Assembly: GCA_017578085.1 (NCBI GenBank)
Contig: PKQR01000125.1
Span: 1 to 6,718 of the forward strand
Direction of reading: 5' to 3'
Length of the DNA: 6,718 nt
From: Bacillota bacterium
GTDB taxonomy: Bacteria; Bacillota; Limnochordia; Limnochordales; ZCTH02-B6
Positions 1 to 5,547 of this stretch are shown piece after piece; the stretch's first letter is position 1; each line of letters opens with the position of its first letter. Made by a program: the position numbers and the translations under genes. Under the pieces are notes generated by a model. The model was not told where the DNA came from, ran no database searches, and worked only from the letters and a program-made list of their open reading frames with translations.

Positions 1-1462
1 GCCGGTACTCGTCCACCGGCAGCCGGTCCGCCACCGCAATGGTCGGGGCCCCGGGCAGCGCCTCGTCGGCCCCGAGCACAAGGCGCATCAGGCTTTCGGG
101 GTCCGGCGGCACCGTGACGCGGTACCCCTCCTGTGCCATGGCCGCAAGGAGGTTGTAAAGGGAGCGGAAGACGTCCAGGTAGGCGGCGCTCCCGACGCTG
201 CCCTTGTCGGGCGGGAAGCTGAAAATCGTAATCGCCACCCGCCGCTCGGCTGGGGATTTGCGCCTCAGATCGACCCAGCGCCGCACCCGGCGCGCGAGGG
301 CCTGGACGCGCTCGGGGTCCGGAATAAAGTCGCCGTCATCGCCCTTGGCGGCAAACACCCGCGGCTCCGTGGCGCCCTCCAGCTCCGGCAGCACCACTTG
401 CAACGCGGTCTGCATGGGCGCCAGCCCCACGGGGTCCGCTTCCCACTGGGCCCGGGTCTGGAACAGGAGCGGGAAGGGAACAAGGTACGGGATATCCAGC
501 TCCTTGAGGAGCTCGACCGCTTGGTCCGGCTGCGGCCGGCCCATGGACCCGATAAGGTTGAAGCCCGTCAGGTTGAGCAGCAGCTCGATGCCGGCCGGGC
601 GGAAATGGGCGTCGATGAGGCGGCGGTTGTCCAGGCCCCCAAAGCCCGCCACCACGTCCAGGCCCTCCGCTTCCAGCGCCGCGATCACAGCTTCGTAGTG
701 CCGCCAGGCGCCGCCGGTGACGTATTGCCGGAAAACGACGACGCCCACCGCCGGGCGCTCGCCCGTCTTGCTTCCACGGTACTGCTCATACCACGACCGG
801 TACGCCTCGTAAGTGGGAAAAAACTGCTCGGCCCGGGGATGCCACAGGGCCACTTCGGGGAAAATAACGGGCGGTTCGGGCTGGAAACGCCCCGCGTACG
901 CCGGGTGGTGGTTGGCCAAGTGCAAGAGCAGCCGGCGCCAATTTTCCGGCGCCGCGTTGAGCCAGTACGCCCCGGCCTGGCCGTACGCCCAAGCCTCCCC
1001 CAGCACATCGGGACCAAACCGGGACACAAGGCGCGGCAGCGCGGCCAGGAGACCCGCAGGGGAAGGGGGCGCCGGCGCACCGGCTGCGCGCAAGCGCTGC
1101 GCCAGGCTGTGCAGGCGGCCGGGATCCCGCACCCACGCCTGGGCGTCAAAGGCCCCCAAGCGTGAGAGCAGCATCAGCTCGGGCTGGGAGGTGAACACGA
1201 CGGTCACCGGCGGCCGCCGCTGGGCCAGCAGCTCCGCCAGCATGGCCACCTCCCGCTCGCTGTTGAGCATGGAGCCAATGAAAACGTCGGCAGCGGCCAG
1301 CTGCCGCTCCAGCGTGGCCTTGTCCAGGTGGGTGAGCTCTTCAACGGTATACCCTTCAAGGGCCACGGACAAACCGAAGCCCGCGGTGTCCAGCAGGGCC
1401 GCAGCACGGCGCAACGTGTGCACCAATTGCGCCTCGGCCACCACGTAGAGGCAGCGCAGCAA
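1..1462 (-). CDS. Magnesium-chelatase H-type large subunit (ChlH/BchH/CobN family), 3' end cut by window
   Basis: Subunits of this family bind the tetrapyrrole and insert Mg2+ (chlorophyll route, H subunit) or Co2+ (cobalamin route, CobN), driven by partner AAA+ ATPase subunits I and D. An uninterrupted frame of 487 codons runs off the left edge. Residues about 3-125 resemble the N-terminal domain of ChlH/BchH: a LYVVAEAQ strand at 5-12, EGYTVEEL at 36-43, AADVFIGSM at 57-65, and VVFTSQPELMLLSRLGAF at 88-105. The core motif SFPPDKGSVGSAAYLDVF lies at 415-432 and reads like ChlH rather than typical CobN. The chosen start is TTG (1460-1462), because GAGGAGG (1471-1477 on this strand) sits 8 nt upstream and the ChlH-like homology begins at once. 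The catalytic C-terminal part lies outside the window. It is divergent from apgM, and no I or D subunit is visible. Family membership is secure; the choice between Mg and Co is not. Confidence 0.88.
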   Translation of the reverse strand, partial: MLRCLYVVAEAQLVHTLRRAAALLDTAGFGLSVALEGYTVEELTHLDKATLERQLAAADVFIGSMLNSEREVAMLAELLAQRRPPVTVVFTSQPELMLLSRLGAFDAQAWVRDPGRLHSLAQRLRAAGAPAPPSPAGLLAALPRLVSRFGPDVLGEAWAYGQAGAYWLNAAPENWRRLLLHLANHHPAYAGRFQPEPPVIFPEVALWHPRAEQFFPTYEAYRSWYEQYRGSKTGERPAVGVVVFRQYVTGGAWRHYEAVIAALEAEGLDVVAGFGGLDNRRLIDAHFRPAGIELLLNLTGFNLIGSMGRPQPDQAVELLKELDIPYLVPFPLLFQTRAQWEADPVGLAPMQTALQVVLPELEGATEPRVFAAKGDDGDFIPDPERVQALARRVRRWVDLRRKSPAERRVAITIFSFPPDKGSVGSAAYLDVFRSLYNLLAAMAQEGYRVTVPPDPESLMRLVLGADEALPGAPTIAVADRLPVDEYR

Positions 1463-1470
1463 TCCCCAGT

Positions 1471-1477
1471 CCTCCTC
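1471..1477 (-). promoter_or_regulatory. Ribosome binding site of the chelatase subunit
   Basis: GAGGAGG on the minus strand, 8 nt before the TTG at 1462. No ATG or GTG in this frame is better placed, so this site decides the TTG start. Inference from spacing and sequence. Confidence 0.65.
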
Positions 1478-1612
1478 GTCAAGACAACCCAACCAAAAAA
1501 ATTTCGCCAAAGGCGGAGAACTGTCCTTTGCAACGGTCGCAAGCGTCTAGAGGCCCGCAGGCGTTCCCATCGACGCCGGAGAAATGATACCCCAAAAGGG
1601 GGATGAGTTCCC

Positions 1613-2818
1613 ATGGAGACCATCGATCTTCTCAAAGAGCTAGCCGTGGGCGCGGACACGAAGATCGTGCTGCTGGTCATGGACGGCCTAGGCGGTCTGC
1701 CCCATCCCGAAACCGGTTTGACGGAGCTGGAGACGGCCCGCACGCCCAACTTGGACGCCCTGGCCCGGCGGGGGTCTTTGGGCTTGCTGACGCCGATCGC
1801 GCCGGGGGTGACCCCGGGCAGCGCGCCGGCGCACCTGGCCTTGTTTGGGTACGACGCGGTCAAGTACCGGATCGGCCGGGGCGTGCTGTCTGCCGTCGGC
1901 GTCGGGCTTGACATCAAGCCCGAGGACGTTGCGTTTCGGATCAACTTCGCCACCATGGAAAACGGTGTCATCACCGACCGGCGCGCCGGCCGCATTCCCA
2001 CGGAGGAGGCGGCCCGGCTCTGCCAGAAGCTGCGGGAGATCCGCCTGCCGGGGGTGGAAATCGTCATCGAGCCCGAGATGCAGTACCGGGCCGTTGCCAT
2101 CCTGCGCGGCCAAGGATTGTCCGAGCATGTGAGCGACACCGACCCGCAGGTGACGGGCCGGCCGCCGCTGCCGGCCAGGGCCCTGGCACCCGAGGCGGAG
2201 GTCACCGCTGAGCTGGTGAACCGCTTCATCGCCGAGGCCAACCGCGTCCTGGCCGGCGAACCGCGGGCCAACACCATCCTCGTGCGGGGCTTCGGCCGGC
2301 TGCCGGCGATCCCCAGTTTCGCCGAGCTGTACCAGCTGCAGGCCGCGGTGCTGGCCATTTACCCCATGTACCGGGGTCTTGCCAAGCTTGTCGGCATGAC
2401 GGAGCTGCCGGCGGGCGAGAGCTTCGCCGATCAGGTGGCCGCGCTGAAGCGAGCGTGGAACGACTTCGACTTCTTCTTCATCCACGTCAAGGGCACTGAC
2501 GCGGCCGGCGAGGACGGGGACTTCGACCGGAAGGTACGGGAGATTGAGGCGGTCGACGCGCTACTGCCGGAGATCCTGGCCCTCAATCCCGATGTCCTGG
2601 TGGTGACGGGGGACCACTCGACGCCGGCTGCCCTGCGGAGCCACAGCTGGCACCCGGTGCCGGTGCTGTTGGCCGCCCGCGCGGCCCGGGCCAACCCGTG
2701 GGTGGACGGCTTCGGCGAAACCGCCTGCGCCCGGGGCACCTTGGGCCAGCTGCGATCGCGGGACCTGATGGGGCTCGTCCTGGCCCACGCCCAGCGGCTG
2801 AAGAAATTCGGCGCCTAA
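1613..2818 (+). CDS. apgM: 2,3-bisphosphoglycerate-independent phosphoglycerate mutase, archaeal type
   Basis: Interconverts 3- and 2-phosphoglycerate in glycolysis/gluconeogenesis without the 2,3-BPG cofactor; a cytosolic metalloenzyme of the alkaline phosphatase superfamily. The 401 aa length fits the ApgM family (about 400). Visible family features: the first metal site in MDGLGG (D24), the likely nucleophile S70 in PGSAPAHLALFGYD, the conserved block FRINFATMENG (108-118) followed by TDRRAGRI, the metal-binding block HVKGTDAAGEDGD (291-303), TGDHSTP (332-338) with D334 and H335, and H347 in HSWHPVP. The C-terminus KKFGA is also typical. ATG 1613 is preceded by GGGGG (1598-1602) at 10 nt spacing. 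The family's GSDT and AGHD motifs read GSAP and AGED here, which as far as I recall is seen in bacterial members. No other glycolytic gene is adjacent; the gene is divergent from the chelatase and followed 157 bp later by a Nudix gene. Confidence 0.93.
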   Translation: METIDLLKELAVGADTKIVLLVMDGLGGLPHPETGLTELETARTPNLDALARRGSLGLLTPIAPGVTPGSAPAHLALFGYDAVKYRIGRGVLSAVGVGLDIKPEDVAFRINFATMENGVITDRRAGRIPTEEAARLCQKLREIRLPGVEIVIEPEMQYRAVAILRGQGLSEHVSDTDPQVTGRPPLPARALAPEAEVTAELVNRFIAEANRVLAGEPRANTILVRGFGRLPAIPSFAELYQLQAAVLAIYPMYRGLAKLVGMTELPAGESFADQVAALKRAWNDFDFFFIHVKGTDAAGEDGDFDRKVREIEAVDALLPEILALNPDVLVVTGDHSTPAALRSHSWHPVPVLLAARAARANPWVDGFGETACARGTLGQLRSRDLMGLVLAHAQRLKKFGA

Positions 2819-2883
2819 AAGGGCAGCAAAAAAAGCAACGGTGCCTGCCCGCCGGTGGACGCTGGCCTACGAATGCGTCCGCA

Positions 2884-2920
2884 GGTGCAGTAACGGCGGT
2901 TCATTTCTCACCGCTGCACC
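2884..2920. repeat. Inverted repeat in the apgM-Nudix gap
   Basis: GGTGCAG (2884-2890) pairs perfectly with CTGCACC (2914-2920). A further CGG/CCG pairing (2894-2896 with 2911-2913) extends the stem past a TAA bulge. No T-run follows on either strand, so it does not look like an intrinsic terminator. It is followed by a 12-bp GC palindrome at 2931-2942. It could be a 5' UTR structure or an operator for the Nudix gene; function unknown. Confidence 0.45.
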
Positions 2921-2961
2921 GGTTAGCTTCCCCGCCGGCGGGCAGGCTATGCGCCATGGTC

Positions 2962-2967
2962 AGGGGG
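2962..2967 (+). promoter_or_regulatory. Ribosome binding site that sets the Nudix start
   Basis: AGGGGG ends 8 nt before GTG 2976. The upstream in-frame candidates, ATG 2949 and GTG 2841, lack a comparable site, and GTG 2976 starts the protein exactly where Nudix-fold homology begins. Confidence 0.55.
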
Positions 2968-2975
2968 CGGAAGCG

Positions 2976-3440
2976 GTGTCTGTCGGGGTGTGCGGCGCGC
3001 TGGTCCGGGAGGGACGCGTCCTCATGGTCCAGCAGGCCTACAACAACCGCTACGGCAAGGGGGCCGGCTGCTGGTTCGTCCCTGGGGGCTACGTCAAACC
3101 CGGGGAGACGCTGGCGGAGGCGGTGGAGCGGGAACTCCGGGAGGAAACCGGGCTGGTGGGCCGGGTCCGGGGACTGTTGGGAATCCGCGAGCGAGCTGGC
3201 GACCTCGTTGTTATATTCCTGCTGGAATTCGTCGGCGGCGAGCTGGCCATCGACCGCCGGGAACTGCTGGATGCCCGGTTCGTTTCCCGTGACGAGCTTG
3301 ATGAACTGGCGCCGGTGATGGGGCTGTCCCGGGAAATCGCCCGCACGGCGCTGACCGCGGCCGCGACAGCCGTGCCGCAGCACGCCTACCGCCCGGAGGG
3401 CGTGCCTCGGTACGTCCTTTACCTGGCGCCGGGGGAGTAG
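2976..3440 (+). CDS. Nudix (MutT-family) hydrolase
   Basis: Hydrolyses a nucleoside diphosphate linked to another moiety (NDP-X); the substrate cannot be read from sequence. From GTG 2976 the protein is 154 aa, a normal size for a single Nudix domain. The Nudix box GX5EX7REUXEEXGU is complete: G38, E44, R52, E53, E56, E57, G59 and L60, so the Mg2+-binding glutamates are intact. It is preceded by the typical strand GRVLMVQQ (13-20) and the WFVPGGYV turn (33-40). No extra recognition domain is present. The last about 30 residues (RPEGVPRYVLYL) are not a motif I recognise. In-frame alternative starts at 2949 and 2841 would add 9 or 45 residues of poor conservation value. Transcription could come from apgM or from the 157-bp gap. 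It converges on rnpB. Confidence 0.9.
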   Translation: MSVGVCGALVREGRVLMVQQAYNNRYGKGAGCWFVPGGYVKPGETLAEAVERELREETGLVGRVRGLLGIRERAGDLVVIFLLEFVGGELAIDRRELLDARFVSRDELDELAPVMGLSREIARTALTAAATAVPQHAYRPEGVPRYVLYLAPGE

Positions 3441-3474
3441 TAGCAAAAACCCGGGGAGTAGGAGGAGAAGAAAC

Positions 3475-3521
3475 AAAAAACTCACGCTTCCGCAGGGGCC
3501 GTCGGCCCCTGCGGAAGCGTG
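3475..3521 (-). terminator. Intrinsic terminator of rnpB
   Basis: Two 18-nt arms (3483-3500 and 3504-3521) are perfectly complementary around a 3-nt loop. On the minus strand the stem is followed by AG and then six T (3480-3475). It lies about 20 nt past the P1 helix of the RNase P RNA. No T-run exists on the plus side, so it should stop rnpB transcription rather than that of the Nudix gene. Confidence 0.88.
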
Positions 3522-3536
3522 CCAGCGGAAGCGTGC
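3511..3536. repeat. Tandem 12-bp duplication of a terminator arm
   Basis: GCGGAAGCGTGC occurs at 3511-3522 and again at 3525-3536, separated by CA. The first copy is the outer part of the terminator stem; the second is an extra copy between the stem and the rnpB 3' end. Both can pair with the same opposite arm (3483-3494), although the pairing at 3511-3521 is longer. Confidence 0.8.
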
Positions 3537-3540
3537 GCGT

Positions 3541-3898
3541 AAGCAGGTGTGACCGTAAGCCAGATTCTGTTTCCGATGGCCATCTATCTCGCCCGGCGTT
3601 GCACCGGACGGCCTCCCTGAGGGAGGCTGCCCCCTACCCGCCCCTTGCGGGGCCTATTTGGGGTTGCTCGGTGGTGGGGGTTACCACGTTCCACCCGCCC
3701 CGTCGCCGGGGCGACTCGTCTCTATGGCCCTTTTATAGCTAATCCCGACCACGAGGGCCGGTTTCGCATCCGTCGGCTCGCGCCGCCCTGCCTTGCGGCA
3801 GGCACCAACTTTCTGCCGGCAGTGCCGGCAGCCGAGTCTGGACTTTCCTCTAGCGGCTGTTATAAGCCGCCAGCGGCCATCCGTCACACCTGCTGCGC
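3541..3898 (-). ncRNA. rnpB: RNase P RNA, bacterial type A
   Basis: Catalytic RNA of ribonuclease P, which trims the 5' leaders of precursor tRNAs. On the minus strand the 5' P1 strand GCAGGTGTGAC (3893-3883) pairs over 11 bp with GTCACACCTGC (3553-3543). The universal P4 core is present on both sides: GAGGAAAGTCC (3850-3840) near the 5' end and ACAGAATCTGGCTTA (3570-3556) near the 3' end. GAGCAACCCCAAATAG (complement of about 3654-3669) matches the corresponding E. coli segment GAGCAAGGCCAAATAG, and GATAGATGGCCATC matches the region before P4, all pointing to A-type architecture rather than the Bacillus B type. Core length is about 350 nt, as expected. Ends are approximate: mature 5' and 3' ends may differ by several nt. 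It has its own promoter and terminator and encodes no protein; open frames crossing it are chance. Confidence 0.95.
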
Positions 3899-3904
3899 CC
3901 GGGC

Positions 3905-3931
3905 GCTGGCGGACCGCTCGGATCCGCCAGC
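3905..3931 (-). other. Hairpin in the 5' leader of the rnpB precursor
   Basis: GCTGGCGGA (3905-3913) and TCCGCCAGC (3923-3931) form a perfect 9-bp stem with a 9-nt loop. It lies between the -10 box (3938-3943) and P1 (from 3893), so the primary transcript would start at or just before this hairpin. It may protect the precursor 5' end or guide its processing; the role is inferred. Confidence 0.55.
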
Positions 3932-3937
3932 ACAATC

Positions 3938-3966
3938 ATTATACCACCGGGAGTGGGGTTTCACAA
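3938..3966 (-). promoter_or_regulatory. rnpB promoter (sigma-A type)
   Basis: On the minus strand TTGTGA (3966-3961), a 17-nt spacer and a consensus TATAAT (3943-3938). The -10 is perfect, the -35 matches 4 of 6, and the spacing is optimal. Predicted transcript start is about 3930, roughly 35 nt upstream of P1. Confidence 0.85.
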
Positions 3967-3986
3967 CCGGCGCCTTCTGGTACAAT
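3960..3986 (+). promoter_or_regulatory. Glycosyltransferase promoter overlapping the rnpB promoter
   Basis: TACAAT (3981-3986) is a good -10. TTCACA (3960-3965, 5 of 6 matches) is a -35 at a short 15-nt spacing. The -35 is the same DNA, read the other way, as the rnpB -35. The predicted start near 3993 leaves a 5' UTR of about 23 nt before the TTG start. Confidence 0.55.
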
Positions 3987-4004
3987 GGATTCGGGTAACA
4001 CGAG

Positions 4005-4009
4005 GGAGG
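4005..4009 (+). promoter_or_regulatory. Ribosome binding site that sets the glycosyltransferase start
   Basis: GGAGG (within AGGGAGG) lies 6 nt before TTG 4016. The next in-frame start, GTG 4022, would have 12-nt spacing. The upstream in-frame ATG at 3953 lies inside the promoter region and cannot be the start if the promoter assignment is right. Confidence 0.65.
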
Positions 4010-4015
4010 CGCCCT

Positions 4016-5263
4016 TTGCCGGTGAAGATCGCCGTATTTACCGACAGCTATCAGCCTTACGTCAGCGGGGTCGTGCGGTCCATCGATACCTTCGGCGCGG
4101 AGCTCCTCGAGTTGGGCCATGAGGTGTACATCTTCGGACCCCGCTACTACCATCAGGCGTCGGGCCCGGCCGCCAGGCCCGAGCGCCCGCCTGCTCTGCG
4201 GGTGTTTCGCTTCTGGTCCATCCCCTTACCCACGTACCGCGGATTTACGGTGCCGGTTCCCATCTCGATGCAGGCCGAGGCGCTCCTGGCTGAGCTCGGT
4301 ATCGACATCATCCACACCCACACGCCGTTTATGATGGGCGTCATGGCGGCGGTGCTGGCCCGGCGGCGGCGGATCCCGCTCGTGTTCACCCATCACACCA
4401 TGTACCACGAGTACGTGCACTACGTGCCGGGCGTGCGGACCGTGCTGCGCCAGTTGATCCTCCGCTACGTGGGCACATACTGCAAGCGGTGCGACCTGGT
4501 GATCGCGCCTACGCCCCAGATCGGCGACTTCATCGTGGAAACTTACGGCCTTGAGGGCAAACCGGTCCAGGTCATCCCCACAGGTATCCCGGTGGACGAC
4601 TACCGGCAAGGCGACCGCCGGTGGCTGCGGGAGCAGCTCAACATCGGCCCGGACGCACCGGTGCTCATCTTCGTCGGCCGCCTGGCGCGGGAAAAGAACG
4701 TGGGGTTTCTGCTGGAGGCGCTGCAGCACGTCCGGGCAACCATGGACAACGTCCACCTGGTGCTGGTGGGCGACGGCCCGGACCGGCCGCGACTTGAACG
4801 GCTGGCCCGGGAGATGGGGATTGGGCAGTGGGTCCATTTCACCGGCACCTACTCGCGGGAGCAAGTCGTCCAGGCGCTGCACGGCGCCGATTTGTTTGTG
4901 ATCGCTTCCACCACGGAAACCCAAGGGCTGGCCACCTTGGAGGCCATGGCGGCTGGGTTGCCTGTGGTCGGCGTGGATGCCCCGGGTACCCACGACATGG
5001 TGCAAAACGGGGTGCAGGGGCTGTTGCGGCGCGAGGACCCAACGGAATTCGCACAGGCAGTGCTGTCGCTGCTGGAGGATCCGGCCAAGCGCCAGCTCTT
5101 CGCCGCCCGGGCCCGGCAGCGGGCGGAAAGCTTGAGCAGCCGCGAGATGGCCCTGCGCCTCGTCGGGGCGTACCAGGAACTACTTACCCCTGGACTGCAC
5201 GACACCAAGGCGAGAAGGGATTCGAAGATCGCGGTGGAATTGCCCAAGGGAGTTTCCCGCTGA
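4016..5263 (+). CDS. GT4 glycosyltransferase, diacylglycerol glucosyltransferase-like
   Basis: Retaining GT-B glycosyltransferase that probably glycosylates a membrane lipid at the cytoplasmic face. From TTG 4016 it is 415 aa. The N-terminal acceptor domain begins MPVKIAVFTDSYQPYVSGVV, with the glycine loop after strand 1, then HTHTP (100-104) and HHTMYHEYVHYVPG (126-139); a HTMY..Y.HY segment of this kind is, as I recall it, typical of Firmicute 1,2-diacylglycerol 3-glucosyltransferases. The C-terminal donor domain shows PTGIPVDDY (188-196), FVGRLAREKN (219-228) with phosphate-contacting R222 and K227, LVGDGPDR (250-257), and the EX7E motif E301...E309 in TETQGLATLEAMAAGLP. The last 25 residues are charged and not conserved family sequence. 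The GT4 call is firm. The lipid acceptor is inferred; related GT4 enzymes act on phosphatidylinositol or polyprenyl-linked acceptors. It follows an overlapping divergent promoter shared with rnpB. Confidence 0.9.
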   Translation: MPVKIAVFTDSYQPYVSGVVRSIDTFGAELLELGHEVYIFGPRYYHQASGPAARPERPPALRVFRFWSIPLPTYRGFTVPVPISMQAEALLAELGIDIIHTHTPFMMGVMAAVLARRRRIPLVFTHHTMYHEYVHYVPGVRTVLRQLILRYVGTYCKRCDLVIAPTPQIGDFIVETYGLEGKPVQVIPTGIPVDDYRQGDRRWLREQLNIGPDAPVLIFVGRLAREKNVGFLLEALQHVRATMDNVHLVLVGDGPDRPRLERLAREMGIGQWVHFTGTYSREQVVQALHGADLFVIASTTETQGLATLEAMAAGLPVVGVDAPGTHDMVQNGVQGLLRREDPTEFAQAVLSLLEDPAKRQLFAARARQRAESLSSREMALRLVGAYQELLTPGLHDTKARRDSKIAVELPKGVSR

Positions 5264-5282
5264 CAGCGGCCTGACAGCGGCC
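5261..5282 (+). repeat. 11-bp tandem repeat at the glycosyltransferase stop
   Basis: TGACAGCGGCC occurs twice head to tail (5261-5271 and 5272-5282). The first copy supplies the TGA stop codon. A third, 10-bp match (TGACAGCGGC) lies at 5708-5717, where its first bases form part of the leuS -35 box. Confidence 0.75.
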
Positions 5283-5296
5283 CGGTTGCCGGGTTT
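5281..5296 (+). terminator. Possible weak terminator after the glycosyltransferase
   Basis: CCCGG (5281-5285), TTG loop, CCGGG (5289-5293), then only three T (5294-5296). The stem is short and the T-run poor, so read-through into the two small downstream genes is likely. Confidence 0.25.
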
Positions 5297-5340
5297 CCCA
5301 CGCCGGCTTGGCCGCAAGGTGATACGCGAGGTGAACATGT

Positions 5341-5490
5341 GTGCAGCGGCCTTCGGTGGCGACCATCGTCTTTGGCGCCCTGGTGATGCTCGGGTTTGTC
5401 CTGCTGGCCACGGTGCTTTTGCCCTTGAACGGCTGGTCCGTCTGGGGCGCCGACGGGCTGTACTACCATTATCTGACTGAGTTCTTCTGA
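5341..5490 (+). CDS. Small single-pass membrane protein, 49 aa
   Basis: I do not recognise a family. The frame starts at GTG 5341 and ends at TGA 5488-5490. GAGGTGA (5328-5334) sits 6 nt before the GTG, a strong ribosome binding site. The protein begins MQRPSVATIV, has one hydrophobic segment at about residues 7-29 (FGALVMLGFVLLATVLLPL) and ends in an aromatic tail (W32, W35, Y41, Y42, Y44, F48, F49). The positive N-terminus predicts N-in, C-out topology. It lies 77 bp after the glycosyltransferase and 57 bp before a second tiny membrane protein, so the two may be co-transcribed. Its size resembles accessory subunits of respiratory or other membrane complexes, but nothing specific supports that. 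The coding call rests on the ribosome binding site, the clean hydrophobic span and the paired neighbour. Confidence 0.6.
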   Translation: MQRPSVATIVFGALVMLGFVLLATVLLPLNGWSVWGADGLYYHYLTEFF

Positions 5491-5547
5491 TGCGCTTTCC
5501 GCGCCGCTGGGAGCCGGCCGCGGCGCGCGGGTTGGGGGTGACGCGGG

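Noticed and set aside
398..1165. Plus-strand open frame of 255 codons opposite the chelatase gene
   Set aside because: Arg/Gly/Gln-rich shadow of a clearly homologous minus-strand frame, with no credible motif.
1590..1601. CCCC-AAAA-GGGG mini-hairpin overlapping the apgM ribosome binding site
   Set aside because: Only a 4-bp stem with a 4-nt loop; too small to claim a translational switch.
1204..2358. Long minus-strand open frame (384 codons) antisense to apgM and overlapping the chelatase gene
   Set aside because: Low-complexity Ser/Arg/Pro composition from the GC-rich opposite strand of two well-supported genes; no domain is recognisable.
2841..2975. N-terminal extension of the Nudix protein to GTG 2841
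   Set aside because: No ribosome binding site at 2841, the added residues include the inverted repeat region, and they do not resemble a Nudix fold.
3645..3998. Open frames on both strands across the RNase P RNA
   Set aside because: The region is fully explained by rnpB with P1 and P4 pairing, promoter and terminator; the frames are chance.
3953..4015. Upstream ATG 3953 as glycosyltransferase start
   Set aside because: It lies upstream of the predicted transcript start, within the promoter; the GGAGG-TTG pair at 4005-4016 fits the family N-terminus.
4226..5005. Minus-strand open frame of 259 codons within the glycosyltransferase
   Set aside because: His/Asp/Gln-rich mirror of a conserved GT4 gene; typical antisense artefact of GC-rich codon use.
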